This document shows, in pieces, positions 42,719-51,376 of a DNA stretch of 64,000 nt. A program made the position numbers and the translations under genes. The stretch comes from Cupriavidus sp. (GTDB lineage Bacteria; Pseudomonadota; Gammaproteobacteria; Burkholderiales; Burkholderiaceae). The notes under the pieces were generated by a model, which did no database searches, was not told the origin of the DNA, and saw only the letters and a list, made by a program, of their open reading frames with translations. The stretch lies in contig JAPSLP010000022.1 of NCBI GenBank assembly GCA_031180665.1, positions 1 to 64,000 of the forward strand, written 5' to 3'. Numbering within the stretch: the first letter of the stretch is position 1; each line of letters opens with the position of its first letter.

Positions 42719-43891
42719 CTATTTGCCCGCCGCCTCGCGGGGCGGCCCGGCGGTGGCCCGGATATAGGCGATCAGCGCGTTGACTTCGTCGTCGCTCAGC
42801 GGCATTTTCGGCATGATCGGCGCGAAGCCCTTGACCACGCGCTGCTGCGGCTCGCGGATCTCGGTGCGCAGATAGTCGTCGTCGACCTTGGCGCTGCTGC
42901 CGTCGGCGAACGTCGACGTATGCCCGTACAGGCCCTTCCAGGTCGGCCCGACGCTGGGCGAACCGTCCACGCTGTGGCAGGCGACGCAGCCCTTGCTCTG
43001 CGCCAGCGCCTTGCCCTGTTCGGCGAGATCGGTGGCGGCCGGACCGGGGCCGCGCGTGCCGCTCGGCTGGGCCGGTACCGTGGCCGCCGCGGCGGGCTGC
43101 CCCGCGCGCATCGCGACGAAGGTCTGCTGCTTCTGCAGCCAGGCGGTGAAGGCGGCCGGCTCGTCCACCACCACCTTGCCGCGCATGTTGTGATGGCCGA
43201 CACCGCACAGCTGCGCGCACAGCACGTCGAAGGTGCCGGCGCGCGTCGGTGTGAACCAGAACGAGGTCACCATGCCGGGCACCATGTTCATGCGGGCGCG
43301 GAATTCCGGCACATAGAAGTCGTGCAGCACGTCCTTGGAGCGCGCCAGGATCTTGACCGGCCGCCCGAGCGGCAGATGCACCTCGGGGCCGGCGACGATG
43401 ATGTCGTCCTGCCCGTTCGGATCGTCGGGGTTCAGTCCGAGCGGATTGCCGGGGCCGACGAAGCGCGGATCGGTGGTGCCGAACTGCCCGCCCGCCCCGG
43501 GGAAACGGAAGCCCCACGACCACTGCTGCCCGACCACTTCGACCAGCATCGCATCGCGCGGCGGGCGCACATAGTCCGCATAGACGAACAGGCCAGGCGC
43601 CAGCAGCGCCATGATGCCCAGCGTGGTGCCGCCGATCAGCCAGAGTTCGAGCTTGTGATTGACTGGCTGGTAGGCCGCGCGGCTGCCGTCGCGATGGCGA
43701 TAGCGCCAGACCATGTAGCCGACGAAGAGGTTGATGCCGATGAAGAAGGCGCCGGTGATGACGATCGTGATGGTCAGCGTGTCGTCCATCTGTTTCCAGT
43801 TGGACGCGAGCGGCGTCGCCCACCACGGGCTCAGGAAGTGGAAGAGCACCGAAGCGACAACCATGACCACGAGTGCGATGGCGAGCGCCAT
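42719..43891 (-). CDS. coxM: Cytochrome c oxidase subunit II with fused cytochrome c (caa3 type)
   Basis: A 390-residue subunit II with two N-terminal helices, a periplasmic CuA cupredoxin domain and a C-terminal cytochrome c domain. The aromatic electron-entry patch is VGQQWSWGFRFPG; CuA ligands are in VLCAQLCGVGHHNMRG (CxxxC...HxxM) plus an upstream His in DVLHDFYVPE; the haem c motif is GCVACH (about residue 310), with MPKMPLSDDE giving the distal Met. The fused cytochrome makes it a caa3-type oxidase that can take electrons directly from bc1 or another carrier. The start at 43891 has GGAGGGG 5 bases upstream. First gene of the operon. Confidence 0.94.
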   Translation of the reverse strand: MALAIALVVMVVASVLFHFLSPWWATPLASNWKQMDDTLTITIVITGAFFIGINLFVGYMVWRYRHRDGSRAAYQPVNHKLELWLIGGTTLGIMALLAPGLFVYADYVRPPRDAMLVEVVGQQWSWGFRFPGAGGQFGTTDPRFVGPGNPLGLNPDDPNGQDDIIVAGPEVHLPLGRPVKILARSKDVLHDFYVPEFRARMNMVPGMVTSFWFTPTRAGTFDVLCAQLCGVGHHNMRGKVVVDEPAAFTAWLQKQQTFVAMRAGQPAAAATVPAQPSGTRGPGPAATDLAEQGKALAQSKGCVACHSVDGSPSVGPTWKGLYGHTSTFADGSSAKVDDDYLRTEIREPQQRVVKGFAPIMPKMPLSDDEVNALIAYIRATAGPPREAAGK

Positions 43892-44033
43892 ATCGACCCC
43901 TCCTTCCGTGCCGCCGGCACGAGGGCTGCCCAAGTCACGCAGCTAGGATAAGACTAGTGCATCCGCTCCGCTCGATTCAAGGCGACGCCGCTTGCGGCCC
44001 GTGCCGCAACGCACAAGCGCATGGGGTGTCCAT

Positions 44034-44069
44034 AAAAAACGGCGGCCGGGGTCGAACCCGGACCGCCGT
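44034..44069 (-). terminator. Terminator with a tRNA T-arm-like loop
   Basis: On the minus strand ACGGCGG-t-CCGGG-TTCGA-CCCGG-c-CCGCCGT-type pairing (44069 to 44039) is followed by six T residues, 18 bp past the stop of the preceding membrane-protein gene. The apex CGGGTTCGACCCCGG looks like a tRNA T-arm, but no acceptor, D or anticodon parts are present. Confidence 0.8.
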
Positions 44070-44086
44070 GCATTCGCCGTCGCGGC

Positions 44087-44590
44087 TCAGTGCGTGACGT
44101 CCTTGCTTTCCAGCTTCCAGTACGCCGCCGCGGCGCACATGCCGAACACGATGTTGCCAAACAGCGTGTGCCAGCCGCGCGCATCGGCAAACCACGGGAA
44201 GAAGCGCGTCATGCCGTAGAAGTTGATCACGTAGATCACCAGGCCGAACACCGCGCCGACCAGCAGCGCCATGCCGAGGCTGGAGTCGAGCTGGAACGGC
44301 GCCATGATCGCTGCCAGGATCATGCCGAGCACCGCGCCCAGCACGAAGTGGATCACCAGTGCGGCCGTGACCGTGGCCACGCTGAACATGCCGCTCTGCA
44401 ACACGTCGGGGCCCATCACGATGGCCGCGATCATGCGCGTGGTGGGCCACGGGTTGGTGCCCGCGATCATGGTCGACCAGAACAGTTCGAGCACCAGCAA
44501 CAGCGCGCCGGCGGCCAGGCCGGACACCGCGGCCGCGCTCCAGTCAGGCACGCGGCGCACATAGTGGTGCGAATGCATGTGAAGTTCCAT
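44087..44590 (-). CDS. Conserved four-helix membrane protein, unknown function
   Basis: A 167-residue protein with a His-rich N-terminus (MELHMHSHHYVRRVPDW) and four hydrophobic helices: AAAVSGLAAGALLLVLELFWSTMI, VTAALVIHFVLGAVLGMILAAI, LGMALLVGAVFGLVIYVINFYG and LFGNIVFGMCAAAAYWKLE. The start at 44590 is backed by GGAGGTGG 3-10 bases upstream. It lies upstream of the oxidase operon on the same strand but ends in its own terminator. Related short proteins occur beside terminal oxidases, so a respiratory or metal-linked role is possible. No function is claimed. Confidence 0.75.
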   Translation of the reverse strand: MELHMHSHHYVRRVPDWSAAAVSGLAAGALLLVLELFWSTMIAGTNPWPTTRMIAAIVMGPDVLQSGMFSVATVTAALVIHFVLGAVLGMILAAIMAPFQLDSSLGMALLVGAVFGLVIYVINFYGMTRFFPWFADARGWHTLFGNIVFGMCAAAAYWKLESKDVTH

Positions 44591-44782
44591 TGCCACCTCC
44601 GTCTGCTGTGACGAGACCGGGTCTCGTTCATTTGGACAGCATAGGACACGCGGCGGCAATCGGCGCGAAGGCGCGCATGCCCGGGTCAACCCCGAGCCGC
44701 AAAGGCCTTGGATAGTGCGCCTCGCTGCCTATACTGCAGGCATAACAGCATTCCCCACAGAGAGAGAGGAAAGGAGACCGCC

Positions 44783-44965
44783 ATGCCGACCCTGGACATG
44801 CACGACCTCGTGTTCCTGATTCCGATGGCGCTGGTTGGGATTATCGTGATGGGCATGGTGCCCGTTGCAGCGCGGCCACTGCAGATCAGTTGCCGCACGC
44901 TCGGCGCAATCGCCGGCGCGCTGCTGGGCATGGCCGTACTCGAAGCGATCCCGCTGCTGATCTGA
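44783..44965 (+). CDS. Small two-helix membrane protein, 60 aa
   Basis: The frame begins MPTLDMHDLVFLIPMALVGIIVMGMVPVAARPLQISCRTLGAIAGALLGMAVLEAIPLLI: two transmembrane helices joined by a short basic loop. AAGGAGA 6 bases upstream of the ATG supports translation. It is divergent from the four-helix membrane protein and followed 88 bp later by another small membrane protein gene. Function unknown. Confidence 0.65.
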   Translation: MPTLDMHDLVFLIPMALVGIIVMGMVPVAARPLQISCRTLGAIAGALLGMAVLEAIPLLI

Positions 44966-45053
44966 GCGGACCAGCTGGCCACGGATCCGAGCCGGTCCAC
45001 CGCCGACTCGGCACTTGCCGGTGCGATGCATCGCGACCGGCAGGGAGGCTGAC

Positions 45054-45278
45054 ATGTCCCTGTTCTGGATCGCCATCCTGCTCGCTGCCGCGCTGGCCTT
45101 GACGGTGGGGCGTGCGCTGTGGCGCAGCATCCGGCCCGCGCGCATGCGCTGGCGCCGCTGCCGACGGATGCGGCGGCGCGCCATGCCGACGCCGCGCAAC
45201 CGGCCACACAGCCGGCCGCACGCGGGCTCGCACGGGACACTGCAAGGCCGCCTGCAACGCGGCCTGCACCAAGGTTAG
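45054..45278 (+). CDS. Small membrane protein with Arg-rich tail, 74 aa
   Basis: One N-terminal helix ([23 protein letters not shown]) is followed by a strongly basic tail (RPARMRWRRCRRMRRRAMPTPRN...). GGGAGG 5 bases upstream of the ATG supports the start. The tail is composed largely of Arg/His/Pro codons, which also arise by chance in GC-rich DNA, so only the N-terminal half is convincing. It follows the 60-residue membrane protein in the same direction. Confidence 0.5.
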   Translation: MSLFWIAILLAAALALTVGRALWRSIRPARMRWRRCRRMRRRAMPTPRNRPHSRPHAGSHGTLQGRLQRGLHQG

Positions 45279-45350
45279 CGAAGCGCCTTGCGGGGCATCA
45301 TTCGAACGAAGAGGTTCCGAAGAACGCGCGTCGATCCGCGACGCGCTGCG

Positions 45351-45536
45351 TCAGATCTCGATCATCGCGAAGTCGGCCTTCGCCACATCGCATTCCGGGC
45401 AGCGCCAATCGTCGGCAATGTCTTCCCAGCGCGTGCCGGGCGCGATGCCGTCTTCCGGCCAGCCCTGCTCCTCGTCGTAGACCCAACCGCAAATCAGGCA
45501 CACCCAGGTCTTGTAGTCGACGGTTTCCTGCTGCAA
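45351..45536 (-). CDS. Rubredoxin
   Basis: A 61-residue one-iron redox protein. The two FeS4 knuckles are [13 protein letters not shown] and CPECDVAK (CxxCG and CPxC), with the rubredoxin core [30 protein letters not shown]. In betaproteobacteria rubredoxins feed electrons to alkane hydroxylases or protect against oxidants; no rubredoxin reductase or alkB is in the window. It lies next to a CYP152 peroxygenase but on the opposite strand, so no functional link is implied. Confidence 0.95.
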   Translation of the reverse strand: MQQETVDYKTWVCLICGWVYDEEQGWPEDGIAPGTRWEDIADDWRCPECDVAKADFAMIEI

Positions 45537-45717
45537 AACGAACTCCTTTATTCAATCCGGAGCGAATCATACGCGTTTTTGCTGCGGCGCCACGGTGCCG
45601 GCCTCGCAGCAGATCGTGGTCGAAGGCGCCTGCGCGTGACCTGGCGCCGCAAGCGCACCGCGCTGGCATGCACGTTGCAGCGGACTGGCGATCACGCCTC
45701 CGATCCGAGCACCGCCA

Positions 45718-46998
45718 ATGCCCGCCATTCCACGCGACACGACCGGGGACCATAGCCTGGCCTTTCTGGCCGACCCCTACCGCTTCATCGCCAAACGCTG
45801 CCGCGCCCTGCAATCCGATGTCTTCGAAACGCGCTTGCTGCTGCGCCGCACGCTGTGCATGACGGGGCCCGAGGCGGCCGCACTGTTCTACGACCCGCAG
45901 CGCTTCCAGCGTGGCGGTGCCGCGCCCGAGCCGCTGCGCGCGACGCTGTTCGGCAAGGGCGGCGTGCAGACGCTCGACGGCGACGCGCACCGGATGCGCA
46001 AGGCCCTGTTCATGCACGCAACCGAGCCGGAGCGCATTGCGTCGTTGTGCGACGCGGTTGCGCAGCAATGGCTGCTGTCGGCCCGCTCGTGGTCCGATGG
46101 TCAGCCGGTGGCGCTGTACGATGCGCTGCATCCGCTGCTGACCCGGGCCGTATGCAGCTGGGCCAGCGTGCCGTTACGCGAGCATGAGGTCGAGCCGCGT
46201 TGCCGGCAGTTGACCGCGCTGTTCGACCAGGCGGCCGCGCCGGGGCTGGGCCATTTCCGCTCGCGGCGGGCGCGCGACCGCGTCGAGGCGTGGCTGTCGC
46301 GGCTGATCGATCAGGCTCGGGCCGGGCAGTTCGAAATTCTCGAGCACACGCCGATGCACACGGTGGCATGGCACCACGACGCGGATGGCCAGCTGCTGCC
46401 GCCGCGCATCGCCGCCGTCGAACTGGCGAACCTGCTGCGGCCGACCGTGGCGGTCTCCGTCTTCATCGTATTCGTCGCGCATGCGCTACACCTGCATCCG
46501 GCATGCCGCGAGCGCCTGCAGCAGGGCGATCCCGCGTACCTGGACGCCTTCGTGCAGGAGGTGCGCCGGTGGTATCCGTTCTTCCCGGCGGTGGTGGCGC
46601 GGGTGCGCGAGGACTTCGAATGGAAGGGCTATCGCTTTGTGCGCGGCCGGCGCGCGATGCTGGACCTGTACGGCACCAACCGGGATCCGCGCAGCTGGGA
46701 CGACCCCGAGGCCTTCGCGCCCGAGCGCTTCCTGGCGCGCGCCTCGACGCCATTCGACTTCATCCCGCAGGGCGGCGCGCAGGCCGCCGATCATCATCGC
46801 TGCCCCGGCGAGGGAATCACCGTGGCGCTGATGAAGCAGGCGGTCCTGTTCCTGCTGCGCGCGCTGCGCTACACCGTGCCGGAACAGGACCTGACGCTGG
46901 ACTTCGCCCGCCTGCCGGCGCTGCCGCGCGACCGCATGGTGATTCGCGACGTGCGGCTGGTGCACCGGCGAGCCGGCGCCCCTACTGCCGGATCGTGA
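45718..46998 (+). CDS. CYP152-type fatty-acid peroxygenase (cytochrome P450)
   Basis: A 426-residue P450 of the CYP152 group (P450 SPalpha/BSbeta), which uses hydrogen peroxide to hydroxylate fatty acids at alpha or beta carbon. The family marks are present: the I-helix VELANLLRPTVAVSVF with the substrate-binding Arg-Pro pair in place of the usual acid-Thr, the K-helix EVRRWYPFFP (ExxR), and the haem loop GGAQAADHHRCPGEGIT with the thiolate Cys. No ferredoxin partner is needed. Its last 17 bp overlap the 3' end of the convergent DUF748 gene. The start ATG has only a weak ribosome-binding site. Confidence 0.92.
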   Translation: MPAIPRDTTGDHSLAFLADPYRFIAKRCRALQSDVFETRLLLRRTLCMTGPEAAALFYDPQRFQRGGAAPEPLRATLFGKGGVQTLDGDAHRMRKALFMHATEPERIASLCDAVAQQWLLSARSWSDGQPVALYDALHPLLTRAVCSWASVPLREHEVEPRCRQLTALFDQAAAPGLGHFRSRRARDRVEAWLSRLIDQARAGQFEILEHTPMHTVAWHHDADGQLLPPRIAAVELANLLRPTVAVSVFIVFVAHALHLHPACRERLQQGDPAYLDAFVQEVRRWYPFFPAVVARVREDFEWKGYRFVRGRRAMLDLYGTNRDPRSWDDPEAFAPERFLARASTPFDFIPQGGAQAADHHRCPGEGITVALMKQAVLFLLRALRYTVPEQDLTLDFARLPALPRDRMVIRDVRLVHRRAGAPTAGS

Positions 46999-49900
46999 AG
47001 TCGACCCGATTCGGGGAACCCTTGTCCTTGATGCCCTCGGTATCGAGCTTGGGCGCCGTCAGGAACAGGCGCGCTTCGGGCACCTTGCCCTCGCGCTCGA
47101 GCGCCTGCTTGACCGCCAGCGCACGCCGTTCGGCAAGCTGCCGCAGCCCCCCGTCGGTGACCGGCGCGTTCTGCAGCAGCAGCGCCTCCATCTCGGCCGT
47201 CGGCAGCGACTTGGCCATGCCGATCAGGTTGCGCGGCTTCTTGATCGATGAGCGCCGGTAGACCGCCTCCAGGTACTTCGGATACTCCTGCGGGCTGACG
47301 GTCACCTTGGCGCCCTGCTCGTCGTCCTCGTCGTCGGCCACCCGCTGTTCGCGCGCGGACTGCCGCAGTTCGCGCACCTTCTGCTCGGCGACCTGCTCGT
47401 CGAGCCAGGCGCGGCGCGCGCCCGCGGCGTCGGTGGCCGGATCGATGCGGCCGGTGATCTCCAGCCGCAGGCCAGGCCGATCGTTCAGGGCCTTGCCGAG
47501 CGTCTCGATCTTCTTGCGCCCCGCATCGGTCAGGTTCGCCGATCCCGGGGTGAACTCGACATAGCCGAGTTCGTCGCCACCGCCGAAGGCCGAGGCAATC
47601 AGCGAGAACGGCGAGGTGATCGCCTTGGTCAGCAGGTTGACGATCACGCGCATGATCACGCCGCCAATGCTGAATTCGGGGTCCGACAACGAACCCGATA
47701 CCGGCAGGTTGACGTCGATCACGCCATTGCGGTCCTTCAGCAGCGACACCGCCAGCAGCACCGGCAGCTTGGTCGCGGTGGGGCTGTCGACCTTGTCGCC
47801 GAACGTCAACTGGTCCAGGAACAGGTGGTTGCTCGCGTTCAGATGGCCGTTCTCGATCTTGTAGGCGACGTCGACCGTCATCTTGCCCTTGGTGATCGGA
47901 TAGCCGGCGTACTTGGTCGCATACGGCGTCAGCCGCGTCAGCTCGACGCCCGCCGCCTTCGCTGCGATATCGAGGTAGAGCTGCTCGCCCAGCGGATTAA
48001 GCTTGCCGCCGATCGTCACCGGCGCATCGTCGTCGAGCCGGCCCTCGAGCACCAGGTCGGCCGGCGCCGGATCGCCGGTCGACACCTTGGAGATCGAGCC
48101 ATGCATGCCGGTCAGGTTGGCGGTGTAGTTCGGCTTGACGAAGAAGTCGGAGAAGTTGATGTTGCCCTTGTCGATCTTGACGCCGCCGATGCGGATCTGC
48201 GGACCGGCCGCGGTGCCCTTGGCCGATCCCGCCGCCGGCGCGGAGGCGCTGGCGGCCGCCGTCGCCGACGCGGGCCGGGCCTCGGGCGCGCTGGCCGGTG
48301 CGGGCGCGGTATTGGCCTGCGTCAGGCTGGTGGTCGGTGCCGGCTGGCCCTGTTGCGCCCCGCCGGAAACCACGTCCTGCAGATTCAGCCGGCCGTTCGC
48401 GTTCAGGATCACGCGCGCATAGAAGTCGTTCAGCGCGATCTGGCCCAGCGCCAGGCGCAACGGCCCCTTGCTGTCGTCCATATGGAAGTCGATGCCGCTC
48501 AGGCCCAGCGAGCGCCAGCGGATGAAGTCCTCGCCGTTGAGGCGGTCGACCGTGCGCACATTGCTCAGCTGCGCGGTGCCGGCGAAGGCCGCGGCCACCG
48601 GCTTGCCGGTGGGCACCGCGACGGACAGCCGCCCGTTGACCGTGGCGTTGCCCGCGCGCAGCGCCGCATTGAAGCGATCGGCCAGATAGGGCTGGAACGG
48701 TGTCAGGTCCCACTGCCGCGCATCGACGCGCATCTGCAGCGCCGGCAGCGTCGGCTGCACGGTGCCGTCGAGCGACAGCACGCCGCGGCGGCCCGATTCC
48801 ACCTTGGCCTTGAGCGCGATCGGCGTGGCGGCCAACGGCCAGCGAACGGCGCCAGTCTTGACGTCGATGCCGCGCAGCTGGTGGACCACCGGGCGGTTGC
48901 CGTTGGCGGCGGCCGGCTGGTAGTCGGTCAGGCGCAGCTTGCCGCCTTCGATCGCCACGCTGCCGACGTCGACCTGCCACGGTTTGGCGGGCGCTGCGGC
49001 GGCGTTCGTCCGCGGTGCCGAGCGCGCGGATTGGGCCGATTGGGCCGATGGGGCCGATTGGGCCGCCTTGGCACTGGCGGCGCGCGACTGCGCGACCCAG
49101 ATGCGCGAGGCTTCCACCAGTTGGCCGCGACGATCGCGTACGGCGGCCAATTGCGGGTTGCTCAGGCCGATCTGCGCCACCTGCAACGACTGCCCGGCCA
49201 GATCGAAACGCAGCCCGTCCAGCGTCAGCTTGTCGGCGCTCAGCAGCGGCAGCTTGTCGCCGACCAGATCGCCGCGCTGGCGCGCACGCTGCTCGCGCCG
49301 CCTGGCCACGGCATCGTCCGCAGGGGTGGCGGCGGCACGCGGCGCCGCTGCCGGATCGCGCAGCGCGATATGGACGTCGCGCATGGCGACGCGCGAATTG
49401 TCCAGCGACAGCGCAAAGGCCGGCGCGGCCCACGACATCCGGTAGTTCAGCTCGGCGTCGAGCGCGGACTGGCCCAGCTGGATGCGCAGTTCGCCCGGGA
49501 ACCAGGCGGCGAAGGTCTGCGGCTGCAATCCGTCGGCGCGCAGCGTGCCGGCCAGCGTGGCGTCCCGCAGCGACAGCGTGCCCTGGTGCGCGATGGTCTG
49601 GCCGTCGGCCACCACCAGGGTGGCGTCGAGCTTGGCCGGCTTGTCGCTGTCGCCGGACAGGCCGTCGACCTGCACGTCGACCGGTCCGAGCGCCAGCGTG
49701 CCGGGGCCGGAGAATGCCGCCTCGTCGCGCAGCGCCACGCGGGCCTGCTTCAGCGCGAGGCGATCGATGGTGTAGCGCCAGGGCTTCGCATCGCCGGCCG
49801 GCTGTCGCGCCACCGGGGCGGAGGCAGCCGGTGCCGAGGCGGCCAGCGGCGCTGACGCCGAATTTGAAGCCGAGTTTGTAGCCGAACTGGAAGGCGCAGC

Positions 49901-51010
49901 GGCCGCCGGCGCGGAGGCCGGCGCCGATGCCGCGGCCGTCTTGGCGGGCGTCGCCGCGCGGGGCAGGAAGGCGGTCGCCAGATCCAGCGTGCCGTCGGCG
50001 CGCCGCAGCGCGCGCAGGTCCAGCCCGTCCAGCGTCACGGCGCGCAGATGAATCAGGTTGTCGGCGGGGGCCAGCCGCGCGATATCGACCGTCAGCTTGC
50101 CAGCCTGCAGCAGCGGCGCGTCGTCGCGCTTGCGCACATCGGCCTCACGCAGCGTGGCAGTGCCGGAAACCTCGATCTGCTGCTGGTCCTGCTGCTGGCG
50201 AAAGCCCACCACCAGCCGCGTATCGAGCTTGCCCGCCTTGACTTCGGCGTCGGTCAGCCGCGGCGCGAACGGCATGAAGCGGACCAGATCGAGCCCGTTC
50301 AGATCGAGGTTCAACTTCGCTTCGCGCGCATCGGCAAACGGCAGCATGGTGCCGCTGACCGCCAGCGGCGAGCCGTTGATATGGGCGCTGATGGTCGGCT
50401 GCGTGACGATATTGACGTCGTGCGGCAGATTGGACAGGAAGGGCAACGTGACCGTCAGATGGTCCACGCGCTGCGTCTCGCCGAGCATCCTGTCGTCGAA
50501 GCGCAGCGAGCTTCCCGTCAGCGCGATGTTGTTGATCGAGAAGCGGGCCGGTTCGCCATCGTCCGGGCTTTTCGGCCTGGCGGCCAGCCGGTCGCGGATG
50601 TCGTCGAAGCTGAGCCGGCCGTCGGCTTCGCGCACAACATGCACGGCCAGCCGGTCGATATGGACCGCGTCGACCACCGGGGCGAGGCGCCACAGCGAGG
50701 CGATCGACGCGTCGATATCGGCCGAGCCCAGCGTCAGCATCGGCGTGGTGCCATCCGGCTCGAAGATGGTGACATCGCCGACCGTCGCGGCCAGCGAGAA
50801 CGGCCGCACCTGCGCCGTGCCGATCGTCACCTTGCGCCCCAGCGCCTCGCTGGCCTGGCTCGCGGCCAGCGAGCGGATCAGCGGCGGCCCGCCGAAGTAG
50901 CCCGCCAGACCGAAGATCGCCACTGCCGCCGCAATGCCGCCCGCGACGCGCAGGCCCGTACGCCGGCGCGGCGTCGCGGTGGCGGCCTGCATCGAAATCT
51001 TGAATGCCAT
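46982..51010 (-). CDS. Large AsmA-like DUF748 envelope protein
   Basis: A 1342-residue protein with one N-terminal membrane anchor (TGLRVAGGIAAAVAIFGLAGYF) and a very long periplasmic part built of AsmA/DUF748 strands. Early motifs include KVTIGTAQVRPFSLAATVGDVTIFEPDGTTPMLTLGSADIDASIASLWRLAPVVDAVHIDRLAVHVV; the C-terminal half has GGVKIDKGNINFSDFFVKPNYTANLTGMHGSISKVSTG and KMTVDVAYKIENGHLNASNHLFLDQLTFGDKV. Two Ala/Ser/Pro-rich linkers are present. AsmA-like proteins are thought to bridge the membranes and carry phospholipids; a similar role here is inferred. The start at 51010 (MAFKISMQ) is preferred over an upstream ATG at 51157. Confidence 0.88.
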   Translation of the reverse strand: MAFKISMQAATATPRRRTGLRVAGGIAAAVAIFGLAGYFGGPPLIRSLAASQASEALGRKVTIGTAQVRPFSLAATVGDVTIFEPDGTTPMLTLGSADIDASIASLWRLAPVVDAVHIDRLAVHVVREADGRLSFDDIRDRLAARPKSPDDGEPARFSINNIALTGSSLRFDDRMLGETQRVDHLTVTLPFLSNLPHDVNIVTQPTISAHINGSPLAVSGTMLPFADAREAKLNLDLNGLDLVRFMPFAPRLTDAEVKAGKLDTRLVVGFRQQQDQQQIEVSGTATLREADVRKRDDAPLLQAGKLTVDIARLAPADNLIHLRAVTLDGLDLRALRRADGTLDLATAFLPRAATPAKTAAASAPASAPAAAAPSSSATNSASNSASAPLAASAPAASAPVARQPAGDAKPWRYTIDRLALKQARVALRDEAAFSGPGTLALGPVDVQVDGLSGDSDKPAKLDATLVVADGQTIAHQGTLSLRDATLAGTLRADGLQPQTFAAWFPGELRIQLGQSALDAELNYRMSWAAPAFALSLDNSRVAMRDVHIALRDPAAAPRAAATPADDAVARRREQRARQRGDLVGDKLPLLSADKLTLDGLRFDLAGQSLQVAQIGLSNPQLAAVRDRRGQLVEASRIWVAQSRAASAKAAQSAPSAQSAQSARSAPRTNAAAAPAKPWQVDVGSVAIEGGKLRLTDYQPAAANGNRPVVHQLRGIDVKTGAVRWPLAATPIALKAKVESGRRGVLSLDGTVQPTLPALQMRVDARQWDLTPFQPYLADRFNAALRAGNATVNGRLSVAVPTGKPVAAAFAGTAQLSNVRTVDRLNGEDFIRWRSLGLSGIDFHMDDSKGPLRLALGQIALNDFYARVILNANGRLNLQDVVSGGAQQGQPAPTTSLTQANTAPAPASAPEARPASATAAASASAPAAGSAKGTAAGPQIRIGGVKIDKGNINFSDFFVKPNYTANLTGMHGSISKVSTGDPAPADLVLEGRLDDDAPVTIGGKLNPLGEQLYLDIAAKAAGVELTRLTPYATKYAGYPITKGKMTVDVAYKIENGHLNASNHLFLDQLTFGDKVDSPTATKLPVLLAVSLLKDRNGVIDVNLPVSGSLSDPEFSIGGVIMRVIVNLLTKAITSPFSLIASAFGGGDELGYVEFTPGSANLTDAGRKKIETLGKALNDRPGLRLEITGRIDPATDAAGARRAWLDEQVAEQKVRELRQSAREQRVADDEDDEQGAKVTVSPQEYPKYLEAVYRRSSIKKPRNLIGMAKSLPTAEMEALLLQNAPVTDGGLRQLAERRALAVKQALEREGKVPEARLFLTAPKLDTEGIKDKGSPNRVDFTIRQ

Positions 51011-51376
51011 GTCGTCCCGAAGAAAATGACCCCCACAGCCGCACGTGCCCGGCGGTTTCGCCTTGCCGCCATTGCGGCCTTGCGCCCTGCGTTGCACGTC
51101 CTTGGCCCCAGTTGTGCTCTGGATCCCACTTTTTTGGGCATTATGGTAATGCTTCATGACACGGCGCGGGGGATTATTGCGGCCGGCGCATCGGCATCAG
51201 CGCGGCCGATCTGGTATCGTTTCGCCTTTGCGAAGCGTTCCGTCGCATGCCCGAGGCGCACCCGTTCTCAGGCCCTGCCTCTATTCCGCGCTGTACCCGC
51301 CGGCCGTACTCTCACACTTACCCGTGTTCCACGCTTCGCATGCGATCCGCTCCATGCGAGTTTTTGCGAGTTCTCA
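51011..51376. other. Divergent regulatory region between the DUF748 and MHS transporter genes
   Basis: A 366-bp spacer. It holds a perfect palindrome, GCATTA-TGG-TAATGC (51138-51152), beside a T-run (51130-51135). No conserved gene was seen, although long frames cross it. The rightward transporter starts at 51377 with only a weak ribosome-binding site. Confidence 0.5.
51138..51152. promoter_or_regulatory. 15-bp palindrome, possible operator
   Basis: GCATTA and TAATGC half-sites around TGG, 128 bp upstream of the DUF748 start and 225 bp upstream of the MHS transporter. Size and symmetry fit a dimeric repressor site; the regulator is unknown. Confidence 0.4.

Noticed and set aside
44039..44069. 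A tRNA gene.
   Set aside because: Only a T-arm-like stem-loop exists; acceptor, D and anticodon arms are absent, and the T-run makes it a terminator.
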